From positions 186,001 to 250,000 of the forward strand of contig NZ_LIPT01000003.1 in NCBI RefSeq assembly GCF_001418225.1: DNA of 64,000 nucleotides, in the 5' to 3' direction. Source of the stretch: Pannonibacter indicus (GTDB lineage Bacteria; Pseudomonadota; Alphaproteobacteria; Rhizobiales; Stappiaceae). The position numbers and the translations under genes were made by a program. Position 1 is the first letter of the stretch, and every line of letters begins with the position of its first letter. A model generated the notes under the pieces. It did no database searches, was not told where the DNA came from, and saw only the letters and a list, made by a program, of their open reading frames with translations. Positions 46,081 to 54,317 of the stretch are shown one piece after another.

Positions 46081-46246
46081 CAAAAAACCGGTAAGCCACA
46101 GCGTCTCCTGCATCGCTGCAAGAGCTGGCACGGGATCTTCTTTGCAAGGAACCAGGCAAGAGCCAAAGAGTTCCGCAGCGGGAGCGCCCGGGCCTTCAAT
46201 CCGGAAGCCGGCTGGCTCCGTGCTGAAAGGCGCGGGCGGCGCGTTG

Positions 46247-46630
46247 TTATTCCTTCACGGCCTTGGCGGCGTCCTGAGCGGCGCGGGTGGCGGTGTCGCT
46301 GAGGTCACGCGCCTGTTCGCCAAGCTGTTCCATCTGGCGGCGCAGATAGTCCTGCTGCAGCTTCATCATTTCCTCCACGTCCTTGGCCCGCACCATCTGC
46401 TGGGCGAAGCGGAAGGCCGCATCCACGTGCTCTTCGGCGTAGCTGAGGGTCTTGCGGTTGATGTCGGATGCGCCGGACTGCACCACTGTGGCGGAGCCTT
46501 CAACATTCGAAACCGTCTTGTGGGTCAGGGAGATGAAGTCGTCAAAGGCCTTGCGGGCCTGATCAACGCTCTTCTCGGCAAAGTCGCGCATCTGATCGGG
46601 AATCTCGAACGTGTTCTTGTCCGCAGCCAT
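46247..46630 (-). CDS. Phasin family protein, short form
   Basis: A 127-residue all-helical phasin-like protein, lacking the Ala/Lys tail of the neighbour at 45411. Recognisable parts are IPDQMRDFAEKSVDQARKAFDD at the N-terminus, SYAEEHVDAAFRFAQQMVRAKD in the middle and LQQDYLRRQMEQLGEQARDL towards the end. The C-terminus is Ala/Lys-rich (AAQDAAKAVKE). It is likely a minor granule-surface protein. The upstream region has a TGCACTGCA site (46726-46734), the same pattern as for the other phasin. Confidence 0.88.
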   Translation of the reverse strand: MAADKNTFEIPDQMRDFAEKSVDQARKAFDDFISLTHKTVSNVEGSATVVQSGASDINRKTLSYAEEHVDAAFRFAQQMVRAKDVEEMMKLQQDYLRRQMEQLGEQARDLSDTATRAAQDAAKAVKE

Positions 46631-46725
46631 GTGGTATCACTCCCCTGTGTTTTTACTCGGCGGGGCGCAAGTGCCTGATGCCGCAGTGCCGCACCTTCCG
46701 TAAGAGCCGCGGACTGATTTTCATC

Positions 46726-46734
46726 TGCACTGCA
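46726..46734. promoter_or_regulatory. PhaR-like operator upstream of the short phasin
   Basis: TGCACTGCA within CTGCACTGCAC, about 96 bases before the phasin ATG. It has the TGC-N3-GCA core shared with the other phasin promoter and the scoA upstream region. Confidence 0.55.
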
Positions 46735-47024
46735 CATTATCCCCGTGCAGGGATCAAAACACGCGGGGGCTGCGTTAGGCAAGCCTCGCGTCCCACGGGT
46801 TTGAAAAATACGGAATTTCCCGCATAACGTGTAGAGCCTGCTGTCTTGCGTGGCAAGGCCGCCGGGCAGAGCGTTCAAACTGGAACACCGGTGTTATGGT
46901 CTTGTTTACCCTGAGATAACAAGGCCGTGGACGCAGCCGGATGACGTCTCCGGATTAACCACAAGGCAAGGCCGTTCCTGCGATGGGGGGCTCTGGCGTG
47001 GACGCTGGCTGGCTTTGACGGTAT

Positions 47025-47039
47025 TTAACTAGATATTTA
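47025..47039. promoter_or_regulatory. CtrA-like TTAA-N7-TTTA element upstream of the histidine kinase
   Basis: TTAA-CTAGATA-TTTA differs by one base from the CtrA consensus TTAA-N7-TTAA and lies 88 bases before the kinase ATG. Such matches arise often by chance in AT-rich spacers. Confidence 0.3.
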
Positions 47040-47127
47040 CCGAAAGGCTCCGGTTGGCCGCGCACATTGTTGCTGGCCTGAGACCAACCGGTTCGCAGGT
47101 TCCTTTCCGGCGTAGTGGAGTTGACCC

Positions 47128-50100
47128 ATGGACGAGCACCTGACGACCTTTCTGGAGCTCGGCAGCCTGGCGCCGGTGGCGCGGCTGACCGGTTCCGGGC
47201 GTCCGGCATGGATCTGGAACGCAGCGGCGGACAGCATTCTGTGGGCCAATGCCGCAGGCGCGGCCTTCTTTGATGCCACTTCCGCCGAAGACCTGGGGCA
47301 GGTGCCGGGACTTGAGCGGTCCCAGGCGCGCCCGCATCTGGCGCGGATCGCGGCTGAAGGCCCGGTTGGCAAGCCGGTGCTGGAGCGGCTGCGCTTCTAC
47401 AAGGGCCTGCGCGCCATTCTGCTCACCTGCCAGTGCCAGCGGCTGGAACTGCCGGATGGCAGCTACGGCGCCCTGATTGCTGCTGTCGATGGTGCCGAGG
47501 CGCCGGGCGATGCGCTGGCGGCCTATACCAGCCTGTTGCAGGGGCCGGAGCACAGCGCTTTCATGCTGGACGCAAACGGCACCGTTCTGGCTGCTGCCGG
47601 GGTGCTTGGCACGCGGCTGACGGCCGGAGAGGCGGCGGGGTTCGAGCCGGACACCGGCACCTTGAGGATTGCAGGCGCCTTTCACGATGCCCTGCGCCTG
47701 CCGCTTCCCGATGGCCGCAGCCTGATGCTGGTTGATGATCAGCCGCTGGAGCTTGATGCCCCGGATGAGGTTGAGACGGCAGCCCCCACAGTTGAGGCCG
47801 CCGTGTCTGAGGCCGTTGAGCGGACCGCAGACGAGGACGCCCGGAGCGGGGAAACCGCGCCCGAAGAGGCGGCGGAAGCCGCCGCTCCTCAGCCTGTTGA
47901 AGAGCCGGTGTCTGTTTCTGATGCGCCTGCCATGGAAGCAGCTGAAGCACCCGTCGAAGATGCCACGGCATCTGAAACGCCCGCGCGTTTCGAGCCCCGG
48001 GAGCGCTCCGTCCGTTTTGCCTGGAAGATGGATGCGGATCAGCGCTTCACCTTCGTCTCGCCGGAGTTCACCGATGCGCTGGGCCCGGATGCAGGTGCCA
48101 TTACCGGCATGACCTGGGCCGAGGTGGCCAAACGCTTTGACCTTGATCCGCGCGGCAGCATCGCCCGTGCTCTGCTGCGCCGCGATACCTGGAGCGGCAA
48201 GACGCTGGACTGGCCTGTCGATGGCGGGCGCCTGCGGGTGCCGGTGGATATGGCGGCCCTGCCTGCCTTTGACCGCCGCCGTGTGTTTGAAGGCTATCGC
48301 GGCTTCGGCGTGGTGCGCCTTGGCGACGCAGAGCCTCAGGCGGGAGCACCTGTGCAGGCCATGCCGCTGGCAACGGAAGCCGCTGAAAGCCCAGAGCCTG
48401 CCGCCGCAGAACCCGCCGTTGAGACGGTGTCCGTTGCAGAGCCGGCGCCTGAAGCGGGAACCGCCGGGGCTCAGCCGGAAGTCGTTCTGGCGCCGGAGCC
48501 GGAACTGGCTGATGAGGCGGCTGGTGAGACGGTTCCCGGCGGCGTTGAGGCCGTGGCCGGAGACGAGGCAGAAGAGGCCGCTCCCGTTGCGGACGAGGCA
48601 ATGGAGCCCGAGCCTGAAGCTGAGTCTGACCCCGAAGCCGTTTCCTCCGCTGAAGAGCTACCGCTGGATACTGATCAGCCCGGCGAGGATGAGGCACCTG
48701 AAGAGGCTGACGATGACGAGCGTCCGCAGGCCGTAAGGTCAGTGTCCCCGGCCCGCAGCTGGATTGAGGATATCAAGGCAACGACCGCGGCCCGCAAGGC
48801 GGATGCGCCGCGTGACGCGGATCTTTTTGGCGATGCGCCGAAGGTCGGCATAACCGGTGATCAGCCGCTGAAGCCGAAGGAAATCGAGAAGGCGGTGCGT
48901 ACGCTCGCCCGTGAGTTTGATGCGGCCGTCGAGCGCCGGGCTGCGGCCCGTGAAGCCGCCAATGCAGCGGCCAGCGCGGAGCCGCGCGCCTACCGCCAGA
49001 AAGTGGAAGATACTCTCCGGGAAGAGACGGCCGCCGGGGCCGCGCCGGAGCAGGAGGCGGTCCCGCAGCCGGAAGCAACGGTGCACGACGCAGCCCCGGA
49101 GGCTTTGGCTCTGCCGGACACCGGTTTCGCAGCCGGAGAAGAGGCGGTTGACGCCGCTGAAGACGTGACCGCCGTTGAGGCGGAGGTTGACGCTGAAGCG
49201 GCATCTGAAACCGGAGCTGCCGAAGCTCAGGACGAACCTGCCCTTGAAGAGGACGCTGACGCCCGGCAGGACGAAACTCCGGAGCTGCTGGCTGACGAGG
49301 CCGGTGACAGCGTTGCCAGCGAGGTTGCGGAGGCAGCCCCGGCGGCAGATGATTTTGCAGCGCTGGAACAGGCGATGCAGATTGCCGCCGCAGAGCCGGA
49401 GGCGCAGGTGGAACCGGACGCAGAGCCGGAAGGTGAAGCGGCTGCCGTTGCCGAACCTCAGCCTGAACCTGAACCCGAACCCGAACCTGTTGCACAGCCG
49501 CGTCCTGGCAGCCGCGTCGTGCCCTTCACCGGCAAGCCCACCCGCGTGGTGCCGGTGGATACCTCGCGCCTGACCAAGCCGGAGCGGGCCGCCTTCCGCA
49601 AGATCGCCGAAGCGCTGGGCGCAAGGCTTGAAGGCGACTTCGGCCTTGATGACGATACCGAAGAAGAGATTGCGGAGGCCGCTGCCCGGTTGCGCCCGGT
49701 CGCCCCGCCTGCCGCCCCTGTCGATCCGCGCCTTCTGGACCGGCTGCCCATCGGCATTGCCATCGTCCGCGATCGCGAGGTGCTCTACACCAACGAGACG
49801 CTGCTGGCGCTGCTCGGCTATCCCAATCTGGAGGCTCTGGACGAGGCCGGCGGCTTCGAGGCGCTGTTTGCCGGTCCCGATCATCTGCCGGGTGACCGGC
49901 TGGAAGGCACGCTGGATGAGACCATGAAGCTGCGGCTGGCCGATGGCCGGCTGAAGCCGGTCTTTGCCCGCATGCACACCGTGCCGTGGAATGGCGGGCG
50001 CGGGCTGATGGTTTCCATCATCGAATGCCGCCAGCCGCCGGCCGGCGAGGCGTCTCCGGCGCCTGCTGCTGCCGTGGCTGCCCAGCCCTCTGCCATTCCG

Positions 50101-51249
50101 GCGGATGTAGAGCGGGAGCTTGCCCGTGCCCGTGAGCAGATTGCCGAGATGGACACGATCCTCGAAACGGCGACGGACGGCGTCTTGCTGCTGGACCGGT
50201 TCGGCACGATCCTCAAGGCCAATGGCTCTGCCGAAGCGCTGTTCGGGGCCGCGCGCGTCGATATCACCGGTGCGCCGCTGACCGAATTTCTCGCCCCTGA
50301 AAGCCACCGCTCGGCGCTGGACTACCTTGATGGCCTGTCCCGCAACGGCGTGGCCAGCGTGCTCAACGACGGGCGCGAGGTGATTGGCCGGGTGTCTTCC
50401 GGCGGGCTCATTCCGCTGTTCATGACCATCGGCCGGCTGGGGCAAGGCAATGATACGCTGAAGTTCTGCGCGGTGCTGCGCGACATCACCCAGTGGAAGG
50501 CGGCTGAGGAAGAGCTGACCAAGGCCAAGCGCCAGGCCGAAACCGCCAGCTCGCAGAAGTCGGATTTTCTTGCCAAGATCAGCCACGAGATCCGCACTCC
50601 GCTCAATGCCATCATCGGCTTCTCGGAAGTGATGATGGAAGAGCGTTTCGGCGCCATCGGCAACGAGCGCTACAAGGAATATCTGAAGGACATCCGCACT
50701 TCCGGCTCGCATATCATGAGCCTGATCAACGATCTTCTCGACCTGTCGAAGATCGAGGCGGGCAAGATGGACCTGACCTTCGCCGCCGTCTCCGTCAACG
50801 AGATCGTGCGCGAATGCGTGGCCCTGATGCAGCCGCAGGCGAACCGGGAGCGGGTGATCATCCGCGCCAGCCTGCCGGGCACGGTGCCCAATGTGGTGGC
50901 GGACCTGCGCTCCCTGCGCCAGATCGTGCTGAACCTTCTTTCCAACGCCATCAAGTTCAACCGCTCCGGCGGCCAGGTGATCGTGTCCTCGGCGCTGGAG
51001 CCCACGGGCGAGGTGGCGCTGCGGGTGCGCGATACGGGCACGGGCATGAATGCCAAGGATCTGGCCGCCGCGCTGGAGCCCTTCCGCCAGCTTCACACCG
51101 CCCGCCCCGGCAGCGGCACCGGCCTTGGCCTGCCGCTGACCAAGGCGCTGGTGGAAGCCAACCGCGCCGCCTTCCGTATCGACAGTGTGCCGGATCAGGG
51201 CACGCTCGTGGAAGTCATCTTCCCACCCCAGCGCGTGCTGGCAGAATGA
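47128..51249 (+). CDS. Cytoplasmic multi-PAS sensor histidine kinase (PdhS/DivJ/PleC-like)
   Basis: A 1373-residue kinase without transmembrane helices. An N-terminal PAS-like part (about 20-200) is followed by an acidic Ala/Glu/Pro-rich linker (205-290). Then come a second PAS-like segment (291-400) and a very long acidic low-complexity linker (405-790, with Pro-Glu repeats near 780). PAS domains follow at about 865-970 and 1005-1125. HisKA has the phosphorylated His1153 (KISHEIRTPLNAIIGFSEVM). The HATPase has LRQIVLNLLSNAIKFN, VRDTGTGM and GTGLGLPLTKALVE. The catalytic core resembles PdhS, the cell-cycle polarity kinase of Brucella and relatives, so control of DivK/CtrA is the inference. 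Confidence 0.87.
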   Translation: MDEHLTTFLELGSLAPVARLTGSGRPAWIWNAAADSILWANAAGAAFFDATSAEDLGQVPGLERSQARPHLARIAAEGPVGKPVLERLRFYKGLRAILLTCQCQRLELPDGSYGALIAAVDGAEAPGDALAAYTSLLQGPEHSAFMLDANGTVLAAAGVLGTRLTAGEAAGFEPDTGTLRIAGAFHDALRLPLPDGRSLMLVDDQPLELDAPDEVETAAPTVEAAVSEAVERTADEDARSGETAPEEAAEAAAPQPVEEPVSVSDAPAMEAAEAPVEDATASETPARFEPRERSVRFAWKMDADQRFTFVSPEFTDALGPDAGAITGMTWAEVAKRFDLDPRGSIARALLRRDTWSGKTLDWPVDGGRLRVPVDMAALPAFDRRRVFEGYRGFGVVRLGDAEPQAGAPVQAMPLATEAAESPEPAAAEPAVETVSVAEPAPEAGTAGAQPEVVLAPEPELADEAAGETVPGGVEAVAGDEAEEAAPVADEAMEPEPEAESDPEAVSSAEELPLDTDQPGEDEAPEEADDDERPQAVRSVSPARSWIEDIKATTAARKADAPRDADLFGDAPKVGITGDQPLKPKEIEKAVRTLAREFDAAVERRAAAREAANAAASAEPRAYRQKVEDTLREETAAGAAPEQEAVPQPEATVHDAAPEALALPDTGFAAGEEAVDAAEDVTAVEAEVDAEAASETGAAEAQDEPALEEDADARQDETPELLADEAGDSVASEVAEAAPAADDFAALEQAMQIAAAEPEAQVEPDAEPEGEAAAVAEPQPEPEPEPEPVAQPRPGSRVVPFTGKPTRVVPVDTSRLTKPERAAFRKIAEALGARLEGDFGLDDDTEEEIAEAAARLRPVAPPAAPVDPRLLDRLPIGIAIVRDREVLYTNETLLALLGYPNLEALDEAGGFEALFAGPDHLPGDRLEGTLDETMKLRLADGRLKPVFARMHTVPWNGGRGLMVSIIECRQPPAGEASPAPAAAVAAQPSAIPADVERELARAREQIAEMDTILETATDGVLLLDRFGTILKANGSAEALFGAARVDITGAPLTEFLAPESHRSALDYLDGLSRNGVASVLNDGREVIGRVSSGGLIPLFMTIGRLGQGNDTLKFCAVLRDITQWKAAEEELTKAKRQAETASSQKSDFLAKISHEIRTPLNAIIGFSEVMMEERFGAIGNERYKEYLKDIRTSGSHIMSLINDLLDLSKIEAGKMDLTFAAVSVNEIVRECVALMQPQANRERVIIRASLPGTVPNVVADLRSLRQIVLNLLSNAIKFNRSGGQVIVSSALEPTGEVALRVRDTGTGMNAKDLAAALEPFRQLHTARPGSGTGLGLPLTKALVEANRAAFRIDSVPDQGTLVEVIFPPQRVLAE

Positions 51250-51471
51250 GCTGAAGGCAGGCCGCATATTGGTGGCCTGTTGTGCTTGCCCACAGGGCAG
51301 GCGCCTCCATGTTGATGACGCTGCTTTTTTGCTTGCCGCCACAGAAAAGCTCGATTAGAAGACCGCTTGAAAGACGGACCGCAGCGCTGATGGTCCGCGC
51401 CGTTGTTTTGCTGGCCAAGGGCCTCGAACTCGCGGAAGCGCTGACGCGTGAGGCTTGCCCTCTCAGCCCGT

Positions 51472-51548
51472 GCAGACGTAGCTCAGTTGGTTAGAGCGTC
51501 GGATTGTGGCTCCGAAGGTCGGTGGTTCGAATCCACCCGTCTGTACCA
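51472..51548 (+). tRNA. tRNA-His (anticodon GTG)
   Basis: A 77-base tRNA with encoded CCA. The acceptor is GCAGACG/CGTCTGT (a G-U first pair), the D arm GCTC/GAGC, the anticodon stem TCGGA/TCCGA with loop TTGTGGC (anticodon GTG), and the T arm GGTGG/CCACC. The discriminator base is A and the base before the acceptor (-1) is T. It therefore lacks the encoded G-1:C73 pair of most bacteria, as known for many Alphaproteobacteria. Confidence 0.97.
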
Positions 51549-51599
51549 TTTCTCATTCCATGAATTATGTGTTTGAAGCGCCGTTGTCATGACACGGCT

Positions 51600-51702
51600 G
51601 TCATTCCGGTTTGGCGCGCAGCGGCAAGACCGGGATCTAGTATGCCCTGTCTTCGCCGTTACGGCTTCAGGGCTACTGGATCCCCACCTTCGTGGGAATG
51701 AC
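51600..51702. repeat. Inverted-repeat intergenic element (REP-like), copy 2
   Basis: The outer arms GTCATTCC (51600-51607) and GGAATGAC (51695-51702) are perfect inverted copies. Inner CGGGATC and GGATCCC segments and CCCTG/CAGGG extend the pairing, giving a long hairpin. Its left arm has the same GTCATTCCGG...CGCAGCG...CGGGA order as the element at 10122-10256. It lies between tRNA-His and the 3' end of the RibB gene. Confidence 0.75.
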
Positions 51703-51780
51703 GGGAGAGGCAGGGCATGTCGCACAACAAAAAACGCCGCAGGGATGAGCTGCGGCGTTTTTGGTGTCTTCCGTAAAGCC

Positions 51781-53100
51781 TCAGGCTTCCAGGATTTCGG
51801 TGGCTTCGATCTTGATGTCGAAGCCTTCGAGGCCGACGTAGTGGCGCTCGCGGGAGGAGAGAAGGCGGATGGAGGTGACGCCGAGATCCTTGAGTATCTG
51901 CGCGCCGATGCCAACCTCGCGCCACTGTTCCTGACGCACCTGCGCCGAACCGTGCTCTTCAAACTCGGCAGCTTCCAGATCCGTGCGCTGGCGGCGGGAC
52001 TGGCGGGCAACGCCGACCGAACCCTCGCGCAGGAACACGATGACACCGCGTCCCCGGTCCGCAAAGCTCTTCATCACCGCGTCGAGCGGCTGAGCGGCGC
52101 CGAACACATCGTCCAGAACCGATTCCAGCTGCAGACGCACCGGCACGCTGCGCCCGTCGAGGATGTCGCCATAGACGATGGCGACGTGGTGCATCGGATC
52201 ATAGGGTGTTGAATAGGTGATCGCATAGGCCGGACCGGCCACGGTCTGGATCGGCTGCTCGTTGACGCGCTCGATCAGCTTTTCCGTTCGCTGGCGCCAG
52301 GCGATGAGGTCGGACACGGACACCATCTTGAGGTCGTGCTCGGCAGCAAATTCGGCCACTTGCGCGCCGCGCTTGACGGTGCCGTCATCATTCACCAGTT
52401 CCGAAATGACGCCCACCTGCTCCAGGCCGGCCAGGCGGCAGAGGTCTACAGCGGCTTCCGTATGGCCGGAGCGGATCAGCACGCCGCCTTCCTTGGCGAT
52501 CAGCGGGAAGATGTGGCCGGGGCGGACGAAATCGGACGGTCCGGCATTCGGGTTCGCCAGTCCGCGCACCGTGGCGCAGCGCTCATCCGCCGAAATGCCG
52601 GTGGTCAGGCCGTGGCGGTAGTCGACGGAAATGGTGAAGGCGGTCGACAGCGGCGCGTCGTTGTTCGAGACCATCGGGTCAAGGCGCAGGCGCTTGGCGG
52701 CGGCCAGCGTCATTGGCGCGCAGACGATACCGGAGGTGTGGCGCACGATGAAGGCCATCTGCTCCGGCGTCACCTTGGTGGCGGCAACGATCAGATCGCC
52801 TTCGTTTTCGCGGTCGTCGTCATCTGTGACGACAACAATCTCGCCGCGCTCAAAGGCACGGATCGCTTCGGCTACACGGGCCTGGGACACGGGATGCTCC
52901 TTGGTGATGGAAAGGCCGAGAAAGTCATTGGGCGTAACGCCGCCGCCGGTTGCCACGGCAATCTTGCGTGCCATGTCACGCGATACCCAGGCGCCGGGAT
53001 CGTTGCACAGAGCGGTCACCGAAGCCGGTGACAGGCCAGCGCGCCGCGCAAATGCGCTGCGGCTTTCTCCGTTTGCTGCAAGCCAATGATCTAGTCTCAT
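51781..53100 (-). CDS. ribB: HTH-fused 3,4-dihydroxy-2-butanone 4-phosphate synthase with degenerate RibA-like domain
   Basis: A 439-residue protein in three parts. Residues 1-65 form an XRE-like helix-turn-helix (SAFARRAGLSPASVTALCND). Residues 73-275 are a complete RibB domain that makes the 4-carbon riboflavin precursor from ribulose 5-phosphate. It has DDDDRENEGDLI, HGLTTGISADERCATVR, RPGHIFPL and RSGHTEAAVDLCRLAGL. Residues 276-439 align with GTP cyclohydrolase II (RibA), but the zinc cysteines are gone (ESVLDDVFGAAQPLDA) and the active loop is changed. So RibA activity is not expected. The ATG at 53098-53100 includes the HTH; the next start candidates would truncate it. Confidence 0.9.
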   Translation of the reverse strand: MRLDHWLAANGESRSAFARRAGLSPASVTALCNDPGAWVSRDMARKIAVATGGGVTPNDFLGLSITKEHPVSQARVAEAIRAFERGEIVVVTDDDDRENEGDLIVAATKVTPEQMAFIVRHTSGIVCAPMTLAAAKRLRLDPMVSNNDAPLSTAFTISVDYRHGLTTGISADERCATVRGLANPNAGPSDFVRPGHIFPLIAKEGGVLIRSGHTEAAVDLCRLAGLEQVGVISELVNDDGTVKRGAQVAEFAAEHDLKMVSVSDLIAWRQRTEKLIERVNEQPIQTVAGPAYAITYSTPYDPMHHVAIVYGDILDGRSVPVRLQLESVLDDVFGAAQPLDAVMKSFADRGRGVIVFLREGSVGVARQSRRQRTDLEAAEFEEHGSAQVRQEQWREVGIGAQILKDLGVTSIRLLSSRERHYVGLEGFDIKIEATEILEA

Positions 53101-53171
53101 GCGCTGACGCTAGCGCATCGCGCTTTCAGCCGCAAGAAAAAGAACATCCTGTTTTCAGTTTCGCTGAAAGA

Positions 53172-54254
53172 TTATCCAACCTGTCCGCGATGGCGCAGGA
53201 AATGGTCTGCCAGCACGCAGGCCATCATTGCCTCGCCCACGGGCACGGCGCGAATGCCGACGCAGGGGTCGTGGCGGCCCTTGGTCATCACATCCACTTC
53301 GTCCCCCTGCCGGGTCACCGACTGGCGCGTGGTGAGGATGGAGGAGGTGGGCTTCACCGCGAAGCGCGCCACAATCGGCTCGCCGGACGAGATGCCGCCC
53401 AGAATGCCGCCGGCGTGGTTGGAGAGGAACAGCGGGCGGGCGTTGCCGGCGCGCATTTCGTCGGCATTTTCTTCACCCGTCAGGCTGGCGGCAGCAAAGC
53501 CGTTGCCGATCTCCACGGCCTTCACCGCGTTGATGGACATGAGCGCGCTGGCGATGTCCTGATCCAGCTTGCCATAGAGCGGGGCGCCAAGGCCTGCGGG
53601 CACACCTTCGGCCACCACCTCGATCACCGCGCCAATGGAAGAGCCGGCCTTGCGGATGCCGTCGAGATAATCCGCGTAGAACGCCGCCATCTTCGCGTCG
53701 GGGCAGAAGAAGGGGTTGTTGTCCACTTCCGCCCAGTCCCAGTTGTTGCGATCGATCTTGTGCGGGCCCATCTGCACCAGCGCTGCGCGGATGGTGACAT
53801 TCGGGATGATCTTGCGGGCAACGGCCCCGGCGGCAACGCGCATGGCGGTTTCGCGGGCCGAAGAGCGGCCGCCGCCACGATAGTCGCGGATGCCGTATTT
53901 GGCGTCATAGGTGTAATCGGCGTGTCCGGGACGGTAGCGGTCCTTGATCTCGGAATAATCCTTGGAGCGCTGGTCCGTGTTTTCCACGTAGAGGGAAATA
54001 GGCGTGCCGGTGGTCTTCTGCACGCCGTCCTCATCCACCATCACGCCGGAGAGGATCTTCACCTCGTCCGGTTCGCGGCGCTGGGTGGTGAAGCGGTTCT
54101 GGCCTGGCTTGCGCTTGTCCATGAAGCCCTGAATGTCGGCTTCCGTCAGCGGGATCAGCGGCGGGCAGCCATCCACGACACAGCCGATCGCCGGCCCATG
54201 GCTTTCGCCCCAGGTGGTGAAACGGAAGAGGTGGCCGAAGGAATTGTGCGACAT
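53172..54254 (-). CDS. aroC: Chorismate synthase
   Basis: A 360-residue FMN-dependent enzyme that converts 5-enolpyruvylshikimate 3-phosphate to chorismate, the last shared step to aromatic amino acids. Signatures are [59 protein letters not shown] and the C-terminal [16 protein letters not shown]. The ATG at 54252-54254 starts the conserved domain directly. It is upstream of the RibB gene on the same strand, 71 bases apart, and may share a transcript. Confidence 0.96.
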   Translation of the reverse strand: MSHNSFGHLFRFTTWGESHGPAIGCVVDGCPPLIPLTEADIQGFMDKRKPGQNRFTTQRREPDEVKILSGVMVDEDGVQKTTGTPISLYVENTDQRSKDYSEIKDRYRPGHADYTYDAKYGIRDYRGGGRSSARETAMRVAAGAVARKIIPNVTIRAALVQMGPHKIDRNNWDWAEVDNNPFFCPDAKMAAFYADYLDGIRKAGSSIGAVIEVVAEGVPAGLGAPLYGKLDQDIASALMSINAVKAVEIGNGFAAASLTGEENADEMRAGNARPLFLSNHAGGILGGISSGEPIVARFAVKPTSSILTTRQSVTRQGDEVDVMTKGRHDPCVGIRAVPVGEAMMACVLADHFLRHRGQVG

Positions 54255-54317
54255 GGAAAGCCTGTGGCTGATCGTAACAGTTCTGGGCCAGTGTCTTAGG
54301 TGGGAAATGCCCCGCGG

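Larger units (their letters stand above)
45936..46246. other. 311-base region between the two phasin genes
   Basis: It contains the promoter and operators of the 174-residue phasin (46035-46083) and the 3' end of the upstream phasin transcript. I see no gene in it and no clear terminator for the upstream phasin, so some read-through is possible. Confidence 0.5.
46631..47127. other. 497-base region between the short phasin and the histidine kinase
   Basis: Divergent promoter region. It holds the TGCACTGCA site at 46726-46734 for the phasin and, near the kinase, an AT-rich stretch with a CtrA-like element at 47025-47039. The middle (46780-46990) is GC-rich with no convincing gene. Confidence 0.5.

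Noticed and set aside
48739-51342. 867-codon open frame antisense to the histidine kinase
   Set aside because: It mirrors the GC-rich kinase gene, gives His/Arg/Gly-rich low-complexity protein without any domain, and the plus-strand frame has unmistakable PAS/HisKA/HATPase motifs.
51781-52270. Functional GTP cyclohydrolase II (RibA) domain in the RibB protein
   Set aside because: The zinc-binding cysteines and the arginine/glutamate-rich active loop of RibA are replaced, so only the RibB activity is supported.
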